From Balanoglossus misakiensis (taxonomy: Eukaryota > Hemichordata): a stretch of DNA of 64,000 nucleotides. The notes beneath the pieces were generated by a model. The model was not told where the DNA came from. It saw only the letters and a list, made by a program, of their open reading frames with translations, and did no database searches. Within the stretch, counting starts at the first letter, position 1; each line of letters begins with the position of its first letter. Positions 11,511 through 22,600 of the stretch are shown one piece after another. The DNA lies in assembly GCA_040954595.2 (NCBI GenBank), contig CM082586.2:992001-1056000 (forward strand), read 5' to 3'. A program made the position numbers and the translations under genes.

Positions 11511-13953
11511 AGGACACTTCAGCCATGAGAAAAACTTTATTTTAGAACTTTGACAATTTTGAGTATCACCTCATTAAATGTCTGAAAGTATTTTGAACTT
11601 GTATTCTTTTATGTGAAAATTGCATGATGTATATTTTCGCAAGGTGCCATTGTGTTATAGTTCACCTTTTCTCTTATCTGACCAGTGAATATGTCCAGTG
11701 TATTACATGTTCACAGAATGTATGTTTTGATAGATAGAACATGAGCAACATCTTTTTTGGTGACTTTAACCCTTCCACCACCATGGTTCAGTCCAAACCC
11801 ATTGTATTCTGTTGTAAGGTTGGACCTCTTAAGAGGGAACTAGGGGTGAGAGGGTTAATGGGATGCACTTAGTGTGCCTGTTTATTTCTATACTTAACCC
11901 AACAATACATACTTTGAACTCATTTTCCTTTTCTTCACCGCAAAAGTTTTGCAGAAGTTATTTACATGCTCATTTAGACAGATGCATTGCTCAGCCTGCT
12001 GTGTCTTAAGTTTACTGCCAATTTGATAATGCACATCTTGAATATGATTGTCGAATCATGATCCTTCATCCCTCTTTGGGTCTCTTTGATTTCCCAGTGT
12101 AAGATTTACTCATAGTTAAAAAGCCGCTTGCAACTCAATCTGTTGTTTTGATTAACAATTTCCAAAATCTTAGTTTATGACTTTGATATGATAATCATTG
12201 AGAATTTATCACTGTGATTTCTTTGATTCTCCTTAGCATCCTATGGCGTACTGTTTTTGTTGTTGATATTTACAGAATCATTGTGTAAATGTCGATAAAT
12301 GCATTGTTTGTTTTCTGAGGACAAAAACATATCAAAGTTTAAGAATTTTCAGTGTTCTTTTGTGTATCTTATCAAGAACTTTAAATCTCAATGACAAATA
12401 TTCTTGTTTTCTTTTTCTGTAAGTGCATTTTTTTATTGAAATAAATGTTTGTGGAAGGAGTTTCCTATAACAACTCTATTGGTCTTTGAAGTGTGTATTT
12501 ATGAAGCATAATATTGGTAACCACACCTGAAGCTGTATGTCTCACCAATTTGTTTCCAGTGGTGCAGTTTCACTATTATTCATTAAATGTGTTTGCTCAC
12601 CCATGCAAATTTAACCCCCCCCCCTCCCTCCCCATTACCATGGACACCTGAGATCTCTAGCCAATCACAGGCCACAACCAAGTTTCAGTTCATAAACTAA
12701 ATAGTAAGTGATGTGAAACATCGGCGTGTCTTTCAACCTTATCGAACAATCGGAAGCCGTTAAACACATCTACACTTGGGTATACTTGCATATCATGGAA
12801 ACAACTTATTTTACGAGATCTGAATTTTTAAGAGCGGACACGTCACATGAAAGGAAGTTATGATAATGCAAGATAAACAACTTTTAATTTAGTTGTAGGG
12901 TTCATTATTCTTAAGTCCATTAATATTTCCTGGACTTTCCATCTTTTCCAGAAATTTAACAATTTGTTTTTCATGACCATTGGCATTTGATGACGGTATA
13001 CCAATTGACTAATGCAACAGTTCTATTAATTGAAATCAAAAGACATGACAAGTGATTTCTAGTCACTCCAGGATGCCGATTGGCGCTTCCTCAAGGCTTT
13101 GAGACAATCAAGTGTTCAAAGCCCCAGCAGCCGGAAAGAAAATCGACACCTTGACCAGTCGATATCAATGTTCCTTTCATGACAGGTGTCTTTAATGTCA
13201 GCTGAAGGGCATAAATATTTTAATTGTCAGGATGTTACACCCACTCGTGGATACATTCTCTGGTGGTCATTTTGTCAATTACCACACCCCGCCCACGGTT
13301 TTGGTATCGCTTCTGTAGTGTACAACTATACATATTAAAATATTGATCTGTGGACACTCTTGGTTCTGACGGTCATGCATAATAGGTCATCCTGTCAGGA
13401 AATTGTGATTTCCATATTTTACCTGCTTCATAAATGGCAAAAAGTAGAAAAGGATAGAATAGAATAGAAAATAGGCTTGTAAAGGGTGGCTGCATATGAA
13501 TTCGACCAATTGCAAATGTAAGCCGAAGTAAATGGTGAAGAGCGAAAGCTAATACAGATTAATGTAAGAGTTAAGTTTGGAGAAATTTTCCTAACTGAAT
13601 TTTGTGAAAGAAGAACACTGTTTATAAACAAATAAAATGTCAAGTAATACACATTAAAATGCCTACAGCTTCTTCAAGGGATTCGGAAGTTCCATCACTT
13701 GGGAATTGTGAAATTTCCCAAGGCACCCTACCTTTATAAAAATTATCTTTCGGGCATCACCGCCTCCACGCAACGCTGGCGTTTGATTTCCCAGGAAATG
13801 CGATATTATATCCTGCGACTTCTGATGTCATATCAGAATCCATTTCCTATCTTCTTTACTTCATGGCAGAACAGAGCGTGAAAACATTTATGATACGCCC
13901 CAAATGTGTCACCTGATTATGCGGGCAGGTGCAGTGAAGGGAAGACGGCATTG
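11511..13953. other. TDP2 3' UTR and intergenic DNA
   Basis: The first 0.93 kb reads as the TDP2 3' UTR. The remainder has no exon with supporting splice sites. It contains an octamer ATGCAAAT at 12603-12610 directly before a C-rich run (12616-12633). Confidence 0.5.
12440..12445 (+). terminator. Likely poly(A) signal of TDP2
   Basis: AATAAA lies about 930 bases past the TDP2 stop, followed by a GT-rich tract (TGTTTGTGG). No nearer AATAAA was noticed, so a 3' UTR of about 0.95 kb is inferred. Confidence 0.5.
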
Positions 13954-13986
13954 AGATAAAAACAGGTAGCCACGGGACAGTCAGTT
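13954..13986 (+). promoter_or_regulatory. Core promoter of the first signal-peptide gene: TATA-like box and initiator
   Basis: GATAAAAA at 13954-13961 is followed at the usual distance by TCAGTT at 13981-13986, matching the TCAKTY initiator. A start near 13983 would give an 81-nt 5' UTR before the ATG at 14064. Confidence 0.4.
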
Positions 13987-14063
13987 GTCAGAATCAACTT
14001 TTAGTTTGCAGAGAGTGTAGCTGGGACGCCGTGCAGAGAAGTTCTGACACACTCACACAAATT

Positions 14064-15871
14064 ATGCGATTACTTTTGAGTTGCTTAATAGTGGCAGTGA
14101 CACTGACTAGTGTCTGTCCCTTCAGATGGATGGCAAGTAAAAGAAAGGAAGATTTGTATCCATATGATAAGCTATCAGAAGCCTACAATGGGATCAGAGG
14201 TAGGAGTAAAGCATTTAGTCACATTTTCTGCCTGCATGAAACTCTGTTCCTTATCAACTGGACTGGAGAAAATAATTGATCGTCAGTACATTCCTTCTGT
14301 TCAGCTCAAAGACCTTTCATTGTAATTCCGCAACTGCGATCATTCCATCAGAGCAAATTAATATTAAAACAGGAGAAATGTTGTTTATGTGAACTGCGAA
14401 AATTACAGAATGTGCTCATATAGTCAGTCTTCAAATATTATTTGGCTAAAATGGCAGCATTTTGAAGTAGAGATTGGTAGTGTGAAATTGCTACCCTGTT
14501 CAGAAGAAAATGTAACAGAAAGTCTAATGATAATTCAAATGTGCACCGAGAGATACTTCAGGGAAACGTAATGGAATTGGCATTTATCTGTGCAACATCT
14601 TTCTCGGGTAGTTAACAGGTTTGAACTATAACGAGGTATTGTGCATACTGAGGGAATTCTATCAGATCGTTTATGACTCTCATATGGAAACTGTCCAGTA
14701 AATTTTGATATGTATCGTGTGTTTATAGACCACAATAGCCATTGATCTGCAACCGTAAAATTAAAAGCATCTACGATTTGCATAAATGAAAGTTATGAGT
14801 TATGTTGTGATGCACACACATTGTTCAAAAGCCTGAATACTTGAAAAAAATATTGTATATGCATGGAGCCATTAGCCATTTCTTTTCATAAAGGAGATGT
14901 GATAGGACACAGTCCCTCCATGTACAAACTTCTCAAAAAGTTCTTTTTGTTTGGTTTGGTTTTGGTTCTGGTTCTGGTTTGGTTTGGTTTGGTTCTGGTT
15001 TGGTTTGGTTTTGGTTTGGTTCTGGTTTGGTTTGGTATCACATATGCAGTTTGTCATTATTGTGGAGATGCTGGGCCTGAAAATTCAATGCTTGAAAACC
15101 CTAGAATATCCAATTAAATCTTCAGGCCCACATTATTCGATTCTCCCCGTAGAGAACTTAAGTGGCAACTCGTGTCCTTGCAGGATACTAAACTAACATT
15201 GAAGTCTCACGAGGTTTCATCATGATCTGTTGTGGAGAGATATGATGGTGATAACATTTATTGCGTTCCCACTGCAGATCAGGAGAATTTCTCTGAAGAT
15301 CGATCAGTCAGGGACCAGGATAAACGGAGATACAATGACAACATCCGATCTCTCATACTACAGCTATTCAAAGGTCAGTTTTGCATTTGCAATGGAAAAG
15401 TGTAATGTTTGTTTGGGGTAGACTGCAGACGGAAGCAAATTCCCAACGGAAAGTGAAGTGGATTATATTATGAAAATGCTACTTTCCGTTCGCGAAATAA
15501 TTATCTCTATATGTGTATGTTATTGAACATTTATAAAGAAACTTTCTAAGAATCGCGCCCTCTACATGGAACTGTTCTCCAACATGAAATAATGATTGTG
15601 AAATGGTCGGATATCATCCTGATATTTTCGATCATCAGTTTCTTCTTCTTCAAGCACAATTCTAGAGAAGTCTTAGAATACTTTCAAGAGACCTCAGTGA
15701 AGCCTGACTAGGAACAAGAATGTTATGACGAACTGAATGGAACTTACACTTTATGTGATCACATACAGTGTATACCGAGTTATTCCATGTCTATTTTCGT
15801 GTGTTTATGTATTGTTTAGAGCTTGCTGCAGATAATGGCTTGGCGAAGACCGTTCCAGTGTCTATTTTAAG
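14064..15871 (+). CDS. N-terminal exons of an unrecognised secreted or membrane protein (3 exons seen, 3' part not found)
   Basis: Exons: 14064-14199 (ends phase 1), 15278-15373 (phase 1 to 1), 15820-15871 (phase 1 to 2), all with GT-AG borders and an open joined frame. The protein starts with a clear signal peptide (MRLLLSCLIVAVTLTSVC). A charged stretch follows (SKRKEDLYPYDKL; then FSEDRSVRDQDKRRYND), then a hydrophobic helix-like segment (NIRSLILQLF) and ELAADNGLAKTVPVSIL. I do not recognise the family. The phase series 1 / 1-1 / 1-2 is the same as in the first three exons of the next gene, at 19666. So this is either a tandem paralogue or a set of alternative first exons that could join exon 4 at 21018. 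Possible further exons at 17134-17219 and from 17891 have fitting phases but weak splice sites. Confidence 0.45.
14948..15036. repeat. GGTTT/GGTTCT microsatellite
   Basis: This is an imperfect run of GGTTT and GGTTCT units, about 90 bp long, inside intron 1 of the first signal-peptide gene. Confidence 0.95.
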
Positions 15872-18800
15872 GTATGACTGTATACATAAAAGCAAATTCG
15901 CATAATTTAAGACATGAATGCGACCGCACTATTAATGATTGATTCACGGGTTATTTGGTAACCAAGAGAGCTTGCTGAGCGGAAATAGAATCTGAAAGCT
16001 TGGTACATAATTACTATCAATCTGCATTATTTATTTACACCTAAATAATGGACAAGATATATTCATCACGCATTTTTATCAGGGCAAAAAAAGAACCTTA
16101 AGGTACTTTACGCCTATAAAACCAAAATAGTCTTAAACATTTTATCATATTTTCCTCAAGACAACTTTATAGTATTCTATTACAAAGGGAATTAAATCCC
16201 GGTATATATAATTATAGGAACACCTTCTAAAATCTTCTTCAGAGGTTGAATTTTCTGAAACTGCTTGTGTGACTTTAGTTCCAAGGAAGGGGTATGTCAA
16301 ATGTCTTTCAGACAATGATAACTCCATCAACTTTTCTTTCAGAAAACGTAATGATGGTCTTATTCTTCTGGATGACGTCTTGCAAGATTTAGAAGCAGAC
16401 ATCGACCCCTGATGTGTATACATATCGGTAACTTCCAGCAAACATGCGACATCAAAAGTATTGACCATTACAACCAGAGTTTCTGATTTAGTAAATATTC
16501 CTTTGTTGATAAAACTAGTTTTGTTTGATGGCACTAGTTCTTCTGTATATGTAAAGTATATGGGCATCTCTGTAGATATGCCAGTGTATAAGCCTTAGGT
16601 GTGTCTAAGTTGGGTATTTATATTACGACTCTTTTTAAATCATTCGATAAACACTTTTTGATGTGTGCAGTGCTGTTGGTGCAAGCATATACATAGCAAC
16701 AAGTACTTTAAAAAACTTTGTTTTGAATCTTAAATAAATGTCAAGTAAATTGTTCTAATGCAAACAGATAATCGCATTTGTGTCATTTATACACACCCTC
16801 TACCTACATAGATAAAACAGAAGCTTTTTCGTTTGTACCATAAAGCGCCCTCTAATCAAATTGTCTGCCTCACAGTCACTTGGCCATAATGATATATATA
16901 CATGTAACAAGCAATACCATACTTTTCCCCATCCTATCACACCTTTGCGCAGATAAGCTTGAATAATACTAAATATAACCTTCCTGATGTAAAGTGCAAA
17001 TGTACACCGGATGACTTGTTTTGCTTGCTGATGTAACCATGAAAATTTACACAGAATCACATATGGGCATTATTAAAATTCATAGGAGAAGCACTAAGTT
17101 CAGAAGAAAAATTCAAATCGTATCTTGACATACAGAGCGATTAATGTCTACACTCTCTTCAAAGGTACATTCCTGGGGACAGTTCCATCAATCATTATCG
17201 ACTATCTTCACTTTGATCAGGTTAACTTACATGCACAGTATGGGCAGGGTGAAGTGGGGTTAATCTCAATCTTTTCATACATACTGATTGTGCAAACTGG
17301 CAATTGAATTCCCGCCAAGGGAATAGTGAAGAAGCGAAAACGATGTTCTTATCAGCGAAAACATTGTCGACAGGTTCTATAACCTTGGGTTATTAATAAC
17401 GACCCTGATATTTACGACTTTTTGAAGTGATGGCAAATTGATATACGGGTCAATCATTTCAAACATATGCTAGTTTCTTGTCTTTGTATAATGATGTTTG
17501 GTAAGAGACATAAATAGACTCACAAGATTTGCAAGTTTGCACAAGAATGTGTTATCTGAACACGAGTTCTTTTCAGTTCAGATCTCTCGTTGCCATAGAT
17601 ACATCGACTACCTAAAAGCTGCCATTGGTACTTCTGCATATGCACCACACAATACTCGATGATTATGATAAATGTAATTTGTTGTATTACATTGTCTGGT
17701 GCATATTCCTTATGCAATACATGGTATGATATGAGCCACAAAACTATCGAATTTCATACTTGACGAGCAATTTGGAATTTGTAGATTCGAGTATACTTCA
17801 TGAGTCCGGTAGGTCCTGTAGTTGCTTAAGATATTCCGTCGATTGAATTTATGCTTGACTTATAATTTATTAGGCATAGATGTGCAATTTGCAGTCCATG
17901 ACTACAGGAGTCCTTGGAGCAAGTTATGACTCAAGAACCGGATGCTTTAAAGACCAAAGTGACGAAATCTGCCTGTTTTACGCATACACGTGTTGCTCGA
18001 GTCCTTGGGAATCTAGCCGACACAAATTGATGCAATTACATGGGAAGCTTTGGGAATGAGGATGTGTTAATTATTCAAGAAGTCAATTATAAGTTTATGT
18101 CCGTATTCTAATTCGTGTAGGGTATATGGGCATTTCAAAAACTATTGTCATAAACCTTGTTGCTTGTGACAGAGAAAATGACTTTCCGCCATGATTTTCA
18201 ATCCCTGGTTCTCGCATTAGCTCTTGTTGAGATTCAATGTCCATGTAGTGTAAACCTTTTGTTTTCCATTGAAATCTTTATCAAGTTAATCTGTTTGATT
18301 TTAGATAAAGCTGATAAAGAAGGTGGGCCTTTAATATTGAATGCTGCCCAACATTGGCTGTCGTATCCTAGTCAATTAGTTAATTGTTTGATTCCTGTAC
18401 CAATAGAAATTGACGGGTTCTATTGAGACACAGTCATCATTATATTTGAAATCAAGAAGATGGTTACCAATGAATTGATTCCATTTATGATCATGTCACA
18501 GATGTTTACATACTACCACTTGCATTATTGGACATAGCTGAGGTACGTGTATGTCCACCTGACCACAAAGCGGGTAAGCTTGTTGCACATCATGTTTAGA
18601 GAAACATACATTATTCAACGACCGCACTATTTTCATTTGCTTAATAAGTCAAATCTTCCATTACTCCCACGACAGTCATTAATTGCAATAGGACGATTTA
18701 TGTCTTTTATTCGCAAAATTTTGCTGTGCTATAAAATACTGCACTCAGGTGTAATTTCGTCACATACCTGTCATAGAATTGAGAGAAGGGTACGAGAGCG

Positions 18801-19557
18801 ATTGTAGATATTTGGAAAAGTTAAAGGTAAGGGATTTTCTTTTCAACTTTCTTTAACAACATCACAGGCAAATGGCACGATTCAGGTATGGAATGTATCA
18901 TTCTGCATCACCCAGTTCCTCAACCACTTCCTGCCATAGAAACCGCTCTCTTTTAAACAATGCTGGGCGTTCCAGTATAATAACTTCACTTGTGCAAGTA
19001 TAAAAAAGACGTGTAGAAAACATGGTGCAGTAAAATTGTCTCTGTTCATGAAATTGAAATCTGGTCGATCTTCTGAGACGAACAATCTACTTTCGATAAA
19101 GTCATACGTTTTTTTAAGCTACTTTAAATTAATGGATAGTGTACACTTCAATAGAGAAAAATGTATTTTTGTTTAGAACAAATGTCAAGTATTGCGTCAT
19201 GTGTGGCAATGCACAATGTGGTACATTCTAGGAAAAATAATACTTTATTTATTCTAATTAAGGTTACTGTAGATGTCATAGGTAGTCGGGTTTGTAAAAG
19301 TCAAAATTAGGAAATGGTGTGATTCTTATCTGGTAAAAGCGCCTGCGGATAGGCGTAAGACTTTCTGTAAGAAGACACTACTCATCCATTTAGCTAATCA
19401 TTTTCCGCGCAACTCCTGTAGTATCGCTGTTCTTCCATTGCTTGTCTACACCACATCATTCGCCTAGGCGTCTACAAAAGTGCCTTTCAGCTCTTCGTTC
19501 TGAAGAAAAGGGTCTGCATTTCAGTTTTTGGAAACACGAAATGTGTATGAAAGTGTT

Positions 19558-19594
19558 TATAAACTAGCAGAGAGCGATCAAGTATTTTTCAGTG
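19558..19594 (+). promoter_or_regulatory. Core promoter of the second signal-peptide gene: TATA box and initiator
   Basis: TATAAA at 19558-19563 and an initiator-like TCAGTG at 19589-19594 are correctly spaced (about 33 bp from the first T to the A). A start near 19591 gives a 75-nt 5' UTR, similar to that of the upstream unit. Confidence 0.45.
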
Positions 19595-19665
19595 TCACGT
19601 TTACTAACTTGTTCTGTTTATGGTTATATTTAGTCAGATAAGAAGATCCTGTCCAAACCAGTGCC

Positions 19666-22600
19666 ATGTCATTTCCGTGGGACAAAAAACGAATAGGGGT
19701 GATGCTTTGTATGCTTGGTTTTCTTCTGACCTTCACACATGCTATGATAGATACAGGAGAGAAAGATGATTATCAAGACGTGTTGAGTGAGTAGTTTCCA
19801 TGAAACATTCTTATATCTCCATTAGCGTTCCGAACAATGAAATTTCTGGGTCTTACGACTGGAGTTGTTTATTAAACAAACCATGGACTGTGATGTAAAT
19901 GTTAAAATGTATATTGTTTTTGTTGTTTCTTTACTTCACAGGCAACATATTTTTAAATGCATTTCGTAGAGTACAAAGATCCAGGGGACCGACAGGGAAT
20001 GTGGGTGACATATTTGCAGGTAATTAAGAATTTGAAACAGAAAATAATCTGACAAAATGCTCAATAGATTCACTTCTCAGTCATATTTGAAGGTCAATAT
20101 TAAAGTAGCTGCCAACTCTTCATTATAGGTAGATCAGTGTCATCATTATAATTTTCTGAGTGACGTACATAAATGTGTTACTGACTCCACCCCAACCCCA
20201 ACCGTGTTAAGTTAAAACGTTAAAATTACACCTATGGATACAAAATCAAGCTTACCCACTTCTGACATGCATTCTCATTACATTTGTCCTGTCGATTGAC
20301 ACCTCCAAGTTTATCTTACAAACACCTGGTTCGATTCATAGAATCAAATTCAAATAGTGTGTGTACAAATGATCTATCTTGATTTAATACTCCGCTAGAG
20401 ATTTAAATGCAAGCCCATGTCTAAGCGAAGGGGAAGTGTGCATATTTATATGTGAACAGTGTCTCAGATGAGCAATGTCCTGGGATTAGTGTTAATTGAA
20501 CAATTTACTACCTGTAGCATGATTTGCAGTCGGAACGTGTTATCGAGCTCAGTTCGAAAATTTTCTTTTTTGCGCTCTCTCGGGAAAGCACTACTAGTTA
20601 CAGTGGAAATAGATTGAAACTAAAATATTTATGCCTGTGTCGCAAACTAGCACGGTGCGGCTGCAATCAAGATATACAAACATACATTATGCATGACGCT
20701 CCACTGCCTTTGTAATACAACATATAATTTAACAATTCAGTTTCTCTCATTCTTCTCTGTAATGGTGTGCATTAAATTTAGCATGGCATTATTGTGTGTA
20801 AACGTTAAAAAATGTACACACCATTACAGCCTTTGATGACAAGAAGTTTGCCCTGCACTTTACCATAGAATTTAAGTATGTACTGAGCAAGGCATTGTTG
20901 AATAGACTATTTTCCGAAATTCACGAAACATTTTCATGTGACACCGGACAAACGACACAACACATGGCGAATGTGTTAATCAACACTGATCTATGTGTTC
21001 CTCCTTTACATTCACAGCTCTACGGAGGAAGTATGGATATCCACCAAACCAGCCATCAGTACCACTATCAATTCTCAGGTAAACTATTCGAGTCAACATA
21101 TCCCCGACGAAAAACACTTTGATCCAACATATCTTAATCACTCAATGAATTTATCAACATGCCATTTTCTGTCGATGAAGTTCAAAAACTGATCATAAAA
21201 CTAAAAGCAATAAAAGTGGCATAGATGAGTTCATTAAAAACTGCTCTTGATTCTTAAAATTATTGTTCATATTTTAATGTTTTGTTGAAGTTCAAAAACT
21301 GATTAAAAAACTAAAGGTAATAAAAGTGGCATAGATGATAACATAAATGAATTTATTAAAAACTGTTCTGATGACATTCTTAAAACTATTGTTGATCTCT
21401 TTAATGTTGTTCTGGACAGGTATTGTGTCAGGTGACTGGTGTATTGGCATTTTAATTGGCACGTTTCATTTCCGTGGATACATGAATGTTGTAACCAAAA
21501 CATTCACCGCTCTGTTTTCGCTTCATTACAGGTACGTGAGGTAGCTTCAAGGAGGCGAACATCACCGTGTAGTAGAACATCCCCGCTGTTTTGATTAAAC
21601 ATTGCGTGCCACATCGTTCTCCAGTTGTGTATTTGAACCCAGCATCTGCATAATAAAACAGTCTATCTGACAACAAAAAAAATGATTGATCTTTCAGGTT
21701 TCGTTAATTACACAAGGCTTATCGATATTCTCGACATGGAATACTAATGCAACAGTAGCCATTGAAGGTCAACGAAAATTTTAAGTGTTATCATCTTTAT
21801 ATACCGGATCTTGATTACAAAACATTCTCTCGAAATAGCTGTGCCAAAAATGTGTTTAATCATTATTACCATTTCACTCTCATTTATGGGAAATCTATAT
21901 TTAAATACACATGTATCTATTATCCACTTCAGTAAAAATTATGTGATGTAGTAGAACTGTTTGCATGAATCCAATGTTGTACATTTGTTCTTTCACGGGC
22001 ACGCAAGAGTTACAAATTAATTTCAATATTTTTATGGATACAAATCAAAACATGAGAAAATTAAACGTGGCAATCAAAATAAAGATATATGCATTAAATG
22101 CACGAGTCTTCTATTCTCTAAACATCTACATTTTCCATTAAACATTACTTCTGCCAATACCAGTTTGTGTCGATAGAGACGATTTACCAAGACCACCACC
22201 ACCACCACAACCACCATCATCATCATCAGCATCGTCACAAGGTCGATAAGACCGTAAAGGTGACACAAACTGCAAAAATAGTTCCAATGACTGACAAGGC
22301 CAAAGTAAATAGGAGAGATCATTAGCCTGCCTGTGATCTTTATCTTTAGAGTCCCAAGGAGACATCACGAAATCTAGCTAGTGTCACACGTTTCTCAGTC
22401 CTCGTAAACTCGACTTGTTAAGTGATAATGCACCAGCTGCATGTAAATAACAGTAGCAAGAAGCCACATTTATTTCAATTATTCTGGATCCAAAAGAAAG
22501 AAATGTGTTGATATTTCAGGAGTAGTTCATATGGTGAAACCCTTTGACCAATTGGCATTAAAGGGGACACTGCTAATAGTATACGGTTAAGGTATTGCAA

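Noticed and set aside
16145-16567. 140-codon open frame on the minus strand
   Set aside because: At this base composition a few frames of this length are expected by chance in 64 kb. No motif, splice partner or composition shift was seen, and it lies within or beside the plus-strand gene region.
17891-18058. Open 56-codon stretch after an acceptor, Cys-containing
   Set aside because: The phase could suit an exon of the first signal-peptide gene, but no homology and only a weak donor; noted as possible, not called.
18157-18426. 89-codon plus-strand frame with a hydrophobic start
   Set aside because: The predicted product matches nothing and its phase does not fit the neighbouring exons.
18862-18879. 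18-nt microexon candidate with good splice borders
   Set aside because: Too short to test by eye, and no in-phase partner could be confirmed.
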